Below are positions 1-6,962 of a stretch of 12,145 nucleotides of DNA, one piece after another. The notes under the pieces are model-generated. The model saw only the letters and a program-made list of their open reading frames with translations, searched no databases and was not told where the DNA came from. A program made the translations under genes and the position numbers. How positions within the stretch are numbered: position 1 is the first letter of the stretch; every line of letters starts with the position of its first letter. This DNA comes from UBA7692 sp964650845 (GTDB lineage: Bacteria; Bacteroidota; Bacteroidia; Chitinophagales; LD1), in NCBI GenBank assembly GCA_964650845.1, contig CAZYXR010000088.1, forward strand, positions 1 through 12,145, read 5' to 3'.

Positions 1-351
1 CCCTCTACTGCTTTCTTTTTAAGACTGCCCTACGCGCCCGCCCGCAAAATGATTGATGAGTGGCTTCCGGTAGCTCTGGCAACCGATTATAACCCTGGTT
101 CTTCGCCAAGTGGCAACATGCCTTTTGTGCTTTCTTTAGCCTGCATCCACATGAGGATGTTGCCAGCCGAAACTCTTGCAGCAGCAACCATAAATGGTGC
201 TTACTCCATGCAAGTAGAAAACGAGTTGGGCAGCATCACCATTGGTAAAAAAGCAAACCTTATTATTACAAAACCAATAGATTCGTTGGCATTTATTCCC
301 TATTCATTTGGCTCTAATTTAGTGGAGCGTGTTATAGTAAACGGCAAATAA
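1..351 (+). CDS. hutI: Imidazolonepropionase, C-terminal part (5' end outside the window)
   Basis: This is the last 116 codons of imidazolonepropionase, the amidohydrolase that opens the imidazolone ring of 4-imidazolone-5-propionate to give N-formimino-glutamate in histidine degradation. The reading frame is open from base 1, so the gene enters from the left; the ATG at 49 is an internal methionine. The segment PVALATDYNPGSSPSGNM contains the family's conserved ATDxNPG stretch, whose Asp is a metal/catalytic residue in this superfamily. It is followed by the typical MRMLPAETLAAATINGAY helix and the closing strand GSITIGKKANLII of the composite beta-sandwich domain. The metal-binding HxH motif lies upstream of the window. 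An OsmC-family gene follows after 14 bp and may be cotranscribed. Identification is from remembered family motifs. Confidence 0.93.
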   Translation, partial: PSTAFFLRLPYAPARKMIDEWLPVALATDYNPGSSPSGNMPFVLSLACIHMRMLPAETLAAATINGAYSMQVENELGSITIGKKANLIITKPIDSLAFIPYSFGSNLVERVIVNGK

Positions 352-365
352 AAATAAGCAATATT

Positions 366-788
366 ATGAGTGAAGTTCAAAGTACAGTAGTTACACACAC
401 CGGCAAAATGAGTTTTGAAGTGCTTCAAAACAACCTCACTTTTAAGTTAGATGCAGCAGTTGAAGGCGGAGGCGATGGAGCGGGTGTGCGCCCCAAAGCA
501 TTGATTCTTTCTGCTTTGGCGGGTTGCACCGCTATGGATATTGTTTCGCTCTTAAATAAAATGCGCGTTGCATTCAGCAATTTTTCGGTAAAAGTAGATG
601 GTGAGCTTACCGATGAACACCCAAAGTATTACAACAAGGTAGCTTTGGTGTATTTTATTCATGTTGAAAACGATGCCGATAAAGAGAAAATGGAAAAAGC
701 TGTAACACTCTCTCAAGAAAGGTACTGTGGTGTAAGCGAAATGGTACGCAAGTTTGCCGAACTGAGCTTTAAAATTGAGTATGTTTAG
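366..788 (+). CDS. OsmC family protein (peroxide-reducing thiol protein)
   Basis: A 140-aa protein of the OsmC/Ohr fold. Characterised members are dithiol peroxidases that reduce organic hydroperoxides with a pair of conserved cysteines. Both are present here: Cys54 in LSALAGCTAMDIVSLL and Cys121 in ERYCGVSEM. The surrounding pattern (RPKALILSALAGCTAMD, then the helix with CGVSEM) matches the general OsmC/YhfA branch better than Ohr. Length is normal and no signal peptide is visible, so the protein should be cytosolic. It starts 14 bp after hutI on the same strand. The exact substrate cannot be read from sequence. A role in oxidative or thiol stress is inferred from the family. Confidence 0.92.
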   Translation: MSEVQSTVVTHTGKMSFEVLQNNLTFKLDAAVEGGGDGAGVRPKALILSALAGCTAMDIVSLLNKMRVAFSNFSVKVDGELTDEHPKYYNKVALVYFIHVENDADKEKMEKAVTLSQERYCGVSEMVRKFAELSFKIEYV

Positions 789-879
789 ATGATAGATTTC
801 AGTGAAACTGAAAAACTTGAAATTGAACGTTACTCAACTTGCTTATGTTTTACAGAACTTAGTTTGGTCGATCGTTTGC

Positions 880-1476
880 CTATTTCTTTTTTAGCAACCA
901 AACTTTACTCCATCTATAAGTCTGAAGAATAATAATTGGAGCGGCATGAACCAAGGCCGGTACCCAATGGTAGTGGATAAACGCCCAGTGCACAAATGCT
1001 AACAGTGCTGCTAAGTATCCCCAGTTATGTATTTTTTTCCATGTAGCCTTTAGTCTTTTTACCCAGCCATCGGTGCTGGTAACAGCCATCGGTATCCAAA
1101 TGGCAAACGATACCCAAGCCGTAAGTAAGCCAACTTCAAAAAACTCGGCAGCTATTTTGTTGATTGGTATTTCTATCAAATAGGCAATGGCATGATACAA
1201 GGCATAAGCAAACGCAGCTAAACCAAAATATCGCTTATTGCGCACCAACCATTTTGGAAATTTGCTTTTTGGAAAAAGCATGGCCAATGGCGTGGCAATT
1301 AAAGAAAACATCAAAAATCTTGCACTGAACTCTCCGGTTGCGTGCATCAGTTTTCCGTAGTCCATTTTGCCATTCATCAAGCCTATGGTAAACATCAATC
1401 CCGGAAGCATCAAAAACGCCCACAAAACATATTTGCTTCGCCACCATGGAAGCTGTAATCTATTGCCTAAGCTCAT
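880..1476 (-). CDS. Ferric-reductase-like transmembrane haem protein (MsrQ/YedZ-like)
   Basis: A 198-aa polytopic membrane protein with about five or six hydrophobic segments, of the ferric reductase-like transmembrane (YedZ/MsrQ) family. Conserved histidines sit where b-haem ligands are expected: His45 (LMHATGEFS), His95 (FAYALYHAIAYL), His150 (WKKIHNWGYL) and His163 (FVHWAFIHYHW). The TGEFSARFL and KRYFGLAAFAYALYH blocks are characteristic. In Escherichia coli, MsrQ passes electrons to the periplasmic methionine sulfoxide reductase MsrP. No msrP is visible here. Instead the gene lies 33 bp downstream of a soluble FAD/NAD(P)H SIP-type reductase, which suggests that protein is the cytosolic electron donor. 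It faces the OsmC gene tail to tail. The final acceptor (Fe(III), a quinone or an MsrP-like protein) is unknown. Confidence 0.85.
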   Translation of the reverse strand: MSLGNRLQLPWWRSKYVLWAFLMLPGLMFTIGLMNGKMDYGKLMHATGEFSARFLMFSLIATPLAMLFPKSKFPKWLVRNKRYFGLAAFAYALYHAIAYLIEIPINKIAAEFFEVGLLTAWVSFAIWIPMAVTSTDGWVKRLKATWKKIHNWGYLAALLAFVHWAFIHYHWVPALVHAAPIIILQTYRWSKVWLLKKK

Positions 1477-1509
1477 ATTGCTTGCTTGTTATTTTCTACT
1501 ATTGTTGTT

Positions 1510-2235
1510 CTACTCCAATCCTTTTTTGTCGGGGTTCCAAAATGATTTTGTTTTTATCTGCTTGGTTTGCCAGTTCAATTCTCGTCTAAAATAGCTGTTT
1601 AGCGCTATGCAAACTCTGCTGTCGCCTGCAATGTAAACCATTTTGTTGCCTTTCATTTTTGGCACAATCTCTTTTATTTTTTCAACTATTGCCTCTGTGG
1701 GGTTTTGCGGCATTTCATAAAAATTTAATGGTGTTGTGCCGTCAATGTCTTTATACAAATCACTTTTATGATGGTTGTACACAATGCTTTCTACCTGCTT
1801 ATCGTTTTTTAAGTATCGGTTGATGATATACAAATGCGATAATGCCGATAAGTCGCCAATTAGCAAGTAGCTATCGGCACTGTTATCTACTACAAACTTT
1901 CCTTTCTTCCATTTAAAGTAAACCGTGTCGCCCACCTTGCATTGTGTTGCCCATTTTGCGCCTGCGCCATTGCTGTGTGTGGCTACGGCTATATCAATGG
2001 CGCCCTTGGTTTTGTCAATATTCCACACCGAGTAGCTTCTTACAAAATCTTGCCTCGAATTGTTTGCCTCGCCAGCGCCCACCGCCACTCTCAAAAAATT
2101 TCCTGCTTCAAAATCGGCATCTTTTATGCTGTTGCTTTTTAGCTGTATTCTATACGCTCCCTCCGATATTTTTTCTTTTTCGGCAATGATGTTTTCTCCT
2201 AATAGCAACTTTAATATACTTTTTACTATGCCCAT
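1510..2235 (-). CDS. SIP-type FAD/NAD(P)H oxidoreductase (siderophore-interacting protein family)
   Basis: A 241-aa soluble flavoprotein of the ferredoxin-reductase fold, closest in pattern to siderophore-interacting proteins (ViuB/FAD-binding 9 and SIP C-terminal domains). The FAD-binding half contains RSYSV at residues 66-70 and ATHSNGAGAKWA at 85-96, followed by the GD of VGDTVYF. The NAD(P)H half begins with YLLIGDLSALSHL at 123-135 and has YIAGDS at 201-206. The C-terminal FWNPDKKGL matches the YWxxGxxG ending of the family. Characterised SIPs reduce Fe(III)-siderophores at the expense of NAD(P)H or ferredoxin. It is the first gene of a two-gene operon with the YedZ/MsrQ-like membrane protein. 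No siderophore transporter is nearby, so its partner is more likely that haem protein than a siderophore. Its start lies only 9 bp from the remnant reading frame at 2245-2415. Confidence 0.85.
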   Translation of the reverse strand: MGIVKSILKLLLGENIIAEKEKISEGAYRIQLKSNSIKDADFEAGNFLRVAVGAGEANNSRQDFVRSYSVWNIDKTKGAIDIAVATHSNGAGAKWATQCKVGDTVYFKWKKGKFVVDNSADSYLLIGDLSALSHLYIINRYLKNDKQVESIVYNHHKSDLYKDIDGTTPLNFYEMPQNPTEAIVEKIKEIVPKMKGNKMVYIAGDSRVCIALNSYFRRELNWQTKQIKTKSFWNPDKKGLE

Positions 2236-2244
2236 TGTAGCTGT

Positions 2245-2415
2245 TTACGAAGTGTTTGTTTGCTTGTGTATAGTAGTAAAAACTGTTTTATGACGAAGCA
2301 ATTCAAAATTTATTTCGAGAGCCAATGGATTTTGGCAAAGTAGGTTTTTTTCAATAATAGCAATCTCCTCTTCCGCCAACTCATACAACTGATACACTAA
2401 TTGGTTAATGCGTTT
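2245..2415 (-). pseudogene. Remnant 3' end of a second restriction-methyltransferase gene
   Basis: After the TGA of the 76-aa gene the same frame stays open for 56 codons on the minus strand. It begins KRINQLVYQLYELAEEEI, which is nearly the same as the C-terminus of the intact restriction enzyme upstream (NRINQLVYQLYELTEEEV). Similarity continues to IIEKN and then stops. The DNA of the two copies (about 2343-2417 and 2644-2720) agrees at most positions, with mainly synonymous differences and a 1-base deletion in this copy. There is no start codon in a sensible position, so this is best read as the old 3' end of a related gene left behind by recombination. Readthrough of the TGA is possible but unsupported. 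Confidence 0.7.
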
Positions 2416-2646
2416 TCAACTTAAATAATCCCACGCTTGTTCTTTATTGCCTGTTTTAATATCAATGGCTTCTGAAACTATTTGCAGTTTCTCCCATACT
2501 ACTTCAGAATTGGTTTCTTTAAAACTTTCATAGTATCGGTTTTTCATTTCATTTAATTCTTTAAAACTCCAAGATGACAACTCTTTTAAGTGTTCTTGCT
2601 TTCCAGCAAGCAATTGTGCTATTAACTGACGTTGCGTTTTTATCAT
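2416..2646 (-). CDS. Hypothetical small protein coupled to the type IIG enzyme
   Basis: A 76-aa protein that I do not recognise. Its ATG overlaps the stop codon of the restriction-methyltransferase gene in an ATGA arrangement, so translation is probably coupled. The sequence is hydrophilic and looks almost entirely helical, with a basic N-terminus (MIKTQRQLIAQLLAGKQEHL) and an acidic, aromatic-rich second half (SWSFKELNEMKNRYYE). There is no signal peptide, transmembrane segment, cysteine pair or obvious helix-turn-helix. The coupling suggests a subunit, regulator or accessory of the restriction system, but this is only inference from position. The gene lies exactly between two diverged copies of the restriction gene's 3' end, so it was probably acquired together with the present allele. 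Confidence 0.65.
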   Translation of the reverse strand: MIKTQRQLIAQLLAGKQEHLKELSSWSFKELNEMKNRYYESFKETNSEVVWEKLQIVSEAIDIKTGNKEQAWDYLS

Positions 2647-5465
2647 TTTTTTTCTATCATTTTTACCTCCTCTTCCGTTAACTCATACAACTGATACACT
2701 AATTGATTGATGCGGTTTTCGCAGTAGTCAATTTTGCTTTGGAGTTGTTCGGCTTTGGTGGCAAGTTTTGATTCTTGTTTTTCTTGGTTGAGTTGGAGTA
2801 GTTGATTTACCAGTTTTACAATTTCATCATGCAAGTTTTTATTCTGCTTAGTGATAATTGGAACGGGAATAGAAAGAATTGCTTCCTTCTTAATTTTTGG
2901 AAAAGTTTTTTTCTCGTCTGAATTATTTTTCTTCCAAAAATATTTTGTTGCCTTTGATGTGATTACTCCTAACAAAAATTTCAGGTCTGCTAAATTCTTT
3001 TCTTTTAGATAAACATTGTAAATCGTATTGAGAGTAAAAATGTTTGCAGAAACAAAAGTCGCAACTGGTGTTGCTCCAATTTGCCTAATGCAAATTCTAT
3101 CTTGTCTGTAAATTGTTTCACTTCCTCCGCTTTTGATTGCAGTAGGAATGTAGTGAACAAACTCTGTTGACGGCTTTAAATTATATGGTTCAATATTTCC
3201 TCCGTCAATTACCGGCTCATAGTGGTTGTCCTTTTTTGTTTCACTGACATATTTTTTTCTATCAAAAGTTTGGATTCCAAAATATGCTCCGCAATAATTG
3301 CCAAGTCGGTTTGAGTTTTTTAAAATTTTATTCAGTAACTCAGAATCATTACCAGTAATAAGAAGATTAAAATCAGTTCGGTTATTGTTTGTAAAAACAA
3401 ACTGTTTAATGCTTGAAACATTTTTGACTTCAAAAGCGACATCGGAAGTATAAACTTTTAGCTCACTTTTCTTGCTTGGTTTTCCCTTCTCTAAAACAAA
3501 AATGCAGGTATCAACACTTGCTGCTGCGAAAACAGAATAGTTGAACAAAAGAATTTCTTTGATACTCGTTGTATCGAGAATATATTTCCGCAAAGGTTCT
3601 GCATGAATATTTTTTAGGAAAGAATTTGGAGTAATGAAACCCAACAAACCTTGTTCTTTCAAAAGCTTAATTGATTGCTCGGTAAAGATTTGGTAAGTAT
3701 CAATCTTATATTTTGCTGATTGAAATTTCCTCAAAGCATAATCAAATACTTCTCTTGTTTCAAGATTCTGCAACATTACGTAAGGTGGATTGCCAATTAC
3801 TACATCAAAGCCACCTTGCTTGAAAACATCCGGGAATCCTTTTTGCCAATTGAAGGGTTTAATTTTCTTTTCATCGCCAAAATCTAATTGCGTTGAATAA
3901 AAATCAATATCCACCAAACTGTTTCCGCTTTTAATGTTTTCGTCAAGCGTGGGCAATACCCGCTCGTTAAACATTTGCAACTGGTGCGAAATGGAAGCAG
4001 ATGTTTCGCCCTCCATACATTTGAGCAATAAACTGAGTTTGGTTACTTCTACTGCGTTTACGTCAATATCCACCCCGAAAATGTTGTTGAGCAAAATGCG
4101 TTTCTTTTCTGCTGTAGTGAGGTTGCCTTCGGGCGTTAGCGGATTGCCTTTGTTGCCTTTGGAAATCTTGCCGTTGTCGGTGTAATAGTTTTTGTGCCAA
4201 TCCAACAAATACTGATAAGCACCAATTAAAAAGCTGCCACTGCCGCAGGCAGGGTCAACTATTTTTATTTTGCTTATCTCTTTCGGTGTTTTGTTTTCAA
4301 TGAGTTTTCCGACTGTATTTTTTACGATGTAGTCCACCACATATTGAGGCGTGTAATAAACGCCACCCGCTTTACGCACTTCGGGTTTTTCTTCAATCTT
4401 GGCTCGGTGGGCTTTGTCAATAGTGATGGTTTTGCCCAAAAATTGCTCGTAGGCACTACCTAAAATCTCTACCGATAAAACGGAGAACTCGTAAGGGCTT
4501 TCGGGGTAGTAGAGTTCGTTTACAATGGTTTTCACCACCTTGTTGTCAATGGTTAGCCCACGGTTTAAACCGTGGGCTGGGTGTGAGATTTTGTCTTTGC
4601 GGAAATCAAACAAGCCCGAATTGTATTTGTCGTCTGCCTGTTGAAACAGATGAAACAAGTTCTGATAAAAGTTGCCGCTTTTAACGGTGTCTTTCAATGC
4701 TCCGTAAGGTTCAACACTTCTGTCCTCTGCAATTCGCAAGAAAATAATTCGGTCAATGGTTTGCTGAACGGCAAAGTTTATTTCGTCTTCGTCAAGGTGC
4801 TTGTTGTTGATGGCAATGCTTGTAGCTAAGTAAGTTCGCCAACTGTCGAGCGATTGCAGAAATTCTTTATCAACGGTGGCAGTTCCTTTTTTGTGCAAGT
4901 TGCCTTCAATGAACTTATCAAAGCTGCCTTTTAGCACTCGCTCTTTGCTAAAGGTGTTCCACAGGAAGTCAAACTCTTTAAGGTAGTCCTTAAAAGTTAG
5001 GTATTTGATACGGGCAACAGATGCTTTGTCCGTTGAATTAGGTTTTTTGGTGCAGTCGTAAACGGCAAACTCCTCAAAGTCGGTAATGATGCTCACAGGA
5101 AGTTTGGCGCTCCAACCGTATCTGCGCACTTGGTAAGCGGGTTGAATTTCATCTTTAACCACTACGCTCGGTTTCTTTGCTTCCACAAAAAAAAGTCGCT
5201 TTCCGCCCACTAATCGAAAGGAATAGTCGGGGGCTTTGGTCGCCTTACCGATTTTTACTCTGTCCTCATGAATCACCTCACGGTATGCCTCTGCATAACC
5301 GTTTTTGTTGTCTATATCCCAACCAAGGGCTTTGAAAAAAGGGTCAATAAAGTCGCGCCTTGTAAGAGTTTCGTTATAGTCGGCTTTTTTGTAGCTGTCG
5401 TATTGTTCGGTGAATCGCTCCACCAGTTCAGAAATTTCTTTGTATGCCTCCTGTTTGCTTGTCAT
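2643..5465 (-). CDS. Type IIG restriction-modification enzyme (Eco57I-like nuclease-methyltransferase)
   Basis: A 940-aa single-chain restriction and N6-adenine methylation enzyme. The N-terminal nuclease region carries a PD-(D/E)xK-like site: PDY with Asp80, then FFVEAKKPS with Glu95 and Lys97, preceded by the DPFFKALGW helix. The methyltransferase core starts around residue 368 with GGVYYTPQYVVDYIV (motif X). The SAM-binding motif I, VDPACGSGSF, follows at 403-412, and the catalytic NPPY at 559-562 defines a gamma-class adenine methylase. Residues from about 690 onward should form the target-recognition domain, ending in a helical, coiled-coil-like tail. Length fits the family. A 24-bp perfect palindrome sits in frame at residues 296-304 in a linker region. 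A TAnnTTTG promoter element lies about 40 bp upstream. The 76-aa gene downstream overlaps it. The recognition sequence cannot be predicted by eye. Confidence 0.93.
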   Translation of the reverse strand: MTSKQEAYKEISELVERFTEQYDSYKKADYNETLTRRDFIDPFFKALGWDIDNKNGYAEAYREVIHEDRVKIGKATKAPDYSFRLVGGKRLFFVEAKKPSVVVKDEIQPAYQVRRYGWSAKLPVSIITDFEEFAVYDCTKKPNSTDKASVARIKYLTFKDYLKEFDFLWNTFSKERVLKGSFDKFIEGNLHKKGTATVDKEFLQSLDSWRTYLATSIAINNKHLDEDEINFAVQQTIDRIIFLRIAEDRSVEPYGALKDTVKSGNFYQNLFHLFQQADDKYNSGLFDFRKDKISHPAHGLNRGLTIDNKVVKTIVNELYYPESPYEFSVLSVEILGSAYEQFLGKTITIDKAHRAKIEEKPEVRKAGGVYYTPQYVVDYIVKNTVGKLIENKTPKEISKIKIVDPACGSGSFLIGAYQYLLDWHKNYYTDNGKISKGNKGNPLTPEGNLTTAEKKRILLNNIFGVDIDVNAVEVTKLSLLLKCMEGETSASISHQLQMFNERVLPTLDENIKSGNSLVDIDFYSTQLDFGDEKKIKPFNWQKGFPDVFKQGGFDVVIGNPPYVMLQNLETREVFDYALRKFQSAKYKIDTYQIFTEQSIKLLKEQGLLGFITPNSFLKNIHAEPLRKYILDTTSIKEILLFNYSVFAAASVDTCIFVLEKGKPSKKSELKVYTSDVAFEVKNVSSIKQFVFTNNNRTDFNLLITGNDSELLNKILKNSNRLGNYCGAYFGIQTFDRKKYVSETKKDNHYEPVIDGGNIEPYNLKPSTEFVHYIPTAIKSGGSETIYRQDRICIRQIGATPVATFVSANIFTLNTIYNVYLKEKNLADLKFLLGVITSKATKYFWKKNNSDEKKTFPKIKKEAILSIPVPIITKQNKNLHDEIVKLVNQLLQLNQEKQESKLATKAEQLQSKIDYCENRINQLVYQLYELTEEEVKMIEKK
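4555..4578. repeat. 24-bp perfect palindrome inserted in frame inside the restriction gene
   Basis: The sequence is perfectly self-complementary over 24 bases; the half-site is AGCCCACGGTTT, centred on TTTAAA. It encodes eight codons in frame on the minus strand, within PAHGLNRGL of the type IIG protein. A perfect long palindrome in a coding region is unlikely by chance. It resembles the small palindromic elements that insert into proteins in some bacteria. No second copy is present in this window. Confidence 0.75.
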
Positions 5466-5503
5466 TCAGTTAATCAATAATCATTTATTAAACGTGATTG
5501 TAG

Positions 5504-5511
5504 CAAAGGTA
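5504..5511 (-). promoter_or_regulatory. Candidate Bacteroidota -7 promoter element for the restriction gene
   Basis: On the minus strand this reads TACCTTTG, a full match to the Bacteroidota consensus TAnnTTTG. It lies about 40 bp before the restriction gene's start codon, a normal distance. I do not see a convincing -33 TTG, so the call rests on the -7 match and position. Confidence 0.4.
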
Positions 5512-5561
5512 AAATTTATGTTCTTTAAAGTAACTCCGACTTTTTTTGCGGGTGTAAAAGT

Positions 5562-5584
5562 AGCTTGCATAGCGAAGTAATCTC
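5562..5584. repeat. Half copy of a dispersed repeat element
   Basis: These 23 bases match 9770-9792 with only two adjacent differences (AT in place of GG), and both end in GCGAAGTAATCTC. Only the right half of the longer element at 9755-9793 is present. It lies in the 197-bp gap between the restriction gene and the DUF2147 gene. Otherwise that gap holds AT-rich sequence and the candidate promoter at 5504-5511. Confidence 0.55.
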
Positions 5585-5662
5585 TAATAAAAGTTTAAGC
5601 AGCTTTTATAAAAACTATTATCCTTACGTTTCGTTTAAAATGTAAATCGTTTTTTATACTTC

Positions 5663-6181
5663 ATGAATATTAAAGCAATAGTGTTGTTTGTTGTAATGCT
5701 GATAGTTGTTGTGCAAGGGTAAGCACAAGCGGAGTTCTGCAAAACATGGTTTACACAAGAAAAGGCCAGCAAGGTGCAAATGTTTTTAGCTGCCGATGGA
5801 AAGTATTATGGCAAAATAGTATGGATGCGCGATGGGTTCGCAAACGGCAAACCGTTGATGGACATCAAAAATCCCGACAAATCGAAACGCAATCAACCTT
5901 ATTTGGGGCTTCATATTGTTACCGGCTTGCAAAAAAAGTCTGAAACAGAATTTGTAAACGGCAAAGTTTACGACCCCACCAAAGGCAATTACTACAACTG
6001 CAAAATGACGGTGAACGACAATGGTAATTTAGAATTGCGTGGTTATATTTTAGGAATGCCGTTTTTGGGTCGCACCACCATTTGGTATCCTGCTGCCGAT
6101 GAACCTGCCGAGAGCCCTGTCGAAAAAATTAAAGTGCCTCACCATCAAGTAAGTTCCGATAGCAAAATTGCTATTCCTTAG
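5663..6181 (+). pseudogene. DUF2147 secreted protein with an in-frame stop in the signal peptide
   Basis: From ATG 5663 the frame reads a hydrophobic signal peptide (MNIKAIVLFVVMLIVVVQG), then a TAA at 5720-5722, then AQAEFCKTWFTQEKASKVQ and the rest of a DUF2147 domain to 6181. Family hallmarks follow: LAADGKYYGKIVWMRDG, DIKNPDKSKRNQPYLGL, FVNGKVYDPTKGNYYNC, LRGYILGMPFLGRTTIWY. The -AQA- just after the stop is a good signal-peptidase site, so the stop lies inside the original gene and not before it. DUF2147 proteins are exported and of unknown biochemical role. Either the gene is inactivated by a single nonsense change or the base is an assembly error. The remaining body is intact, so any inactivation is recent. 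A GTG at 5774 could start a leaderless cytosolic product, but that would cut into the domain. Confidence 0.8.
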
Positions 6182-6237
6182 TTATTGTTTACCCCCTTTG
6201 CGTCATCACTGCAACTCATAAAGCAACAAACCAACCC

Positions 6238-6807
6238 CTATTTATCTAAAATAGAATCCCAACAAGCATCTGCAATTTCACTAAGCAGTTCATCCGTAAG
6301 CTCTATCTGCTTCATCAGCACTAAGTTCACAATTGCCACTAATGGGCCATAAGTCATGGCTAATAGAACCGAAGGCGGGAAGTTTTTAAATTTATAATCG
6401 TGTTTCACGTCTTCCAACATCGAGGTTACATGCCCTATTAGTTTGGTAGATTCATCTAAGCCCTTGCCAAATTGTAGTCGCGAATCCGAGTAGCGTTCCA
6501 AAAAGCCAAACTCATCGGCATGTGCCACATAGTACCGCACCAGTACCACCACAATATTTTTAAAGTTTTGGTGGGGGTCGTTGTCGAAATTGTAATTGCT
6601 TACAATGGTTTCTATAAACTTAACCTTTAACTGGTCAAACAAGGCGGTCAATAACACATCTTTGCTTTCAAAGTAATTGTAAATAGTACCCATGCCCACA
6701 TTCGCTGCCTTTGCAATATCTGCTGTGGTTATGCCTTGTATCCCTTTTTCTGCTGTTAGCCTCAATGTTGCCGCCAGTATATCCTCTCTTTTCGTTGACG
6801 CTGCCAT
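6238..6807 (-). CDS. TetR/AcrR family transcriptional regulator
   Basis: A 189-aa repressor-type protein. The N-terminal TetR helix-turn-helix is clear: KREDILAATLRLTAEKGIQG, then TTADIAKAANVGMGTIYNYF and ESKDVLLTALFDQL, covering about residues 6-60. The C-terminal ligand-binding domain is helical and variable, as usual. I chose the ATG at 6807 (MAASTKRED) because the upstream extension to 6855 begins at TTG and adds a non-family leader. It is divergent from the sterol-methyltransferase/Rieske operon, with a long inverted repeat in the 155-bp gap between the start codons. It therefore probably represses that operon and itself. By analogy with many TetR regulators, the inducer may be the substrate of the operon, perhaps a sterol or other lipid, but this is inference. 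Confidence 0.9.
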   Translation of the reverse strand: MAASTKREDILAATLRLTAEKGIQGITTADIAKAANVGMGTIYNYFESKDVLLTALFDQLKVKFIETIVSNYNFDNDPHQNFKNIVVVLVRYYVAHADEFGFLERYSDSRLQFGKGLDESTKLIGHVTSMLEDVKHDYKFKNFPPSVLLAMTYGPLVAIVNLVLMKQIELTDELLSEIADACWDSILDK

Positions 6808-6878
6808 CCTTCTGTTTCTTTCTTTTAACAACACACAATAATAATCTTGCCTCAATACATTTATTCATACTTCAGCAA

Positions 6879-6912
6879 TTTATTTTAGAGTGAATGCTCA
6901 CTCCAAAATAAA
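6879..6912. promoter_or_regulatory. Long inverted repeat, probable TetR operator
   Basis: Two 15-base arms (left TTTATTTTAGAGTGA) flank a 4-base centre ATGC and are complementary at all but one position (6887 against 6904). The core GAGTGA/TCACTC resembles typical TetR-family operators. It sits between the divergent tetR gene and the sterol methyltransferase gene, about 50 bp before the latter's start. A weak -7-like TACTTTCG follows at 6919-6926, so a bound repressor would cover the upstream promoter region. Confidence 0.75.
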
Positions 6913-6962
6913 ATTCACTACTTTCGATTGCTTGATTCGCAAAACACATCAAAACAAAAACA

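Noticed and set aside
789..932. A 47-codon plus-strand frame starting directly after the OsmC stop (MIDFSETEKLEIERY...)
   Set aside because: It overlaps the 3' end of the convergent membrane gene by 53 bases, resembles no family I know, and has no separate support.
3934..5480. Plus-strand frames opposite the restriction gene
   Set aside because: They are antisense shadows of a well-supported 940-aa gene and show no family resemblance.
6808..6855. Longer N-terminus for the TetR regulator
   Set aside because: It begins at TTG and adds residues not seen in the family before the normal MAASTKRED start.
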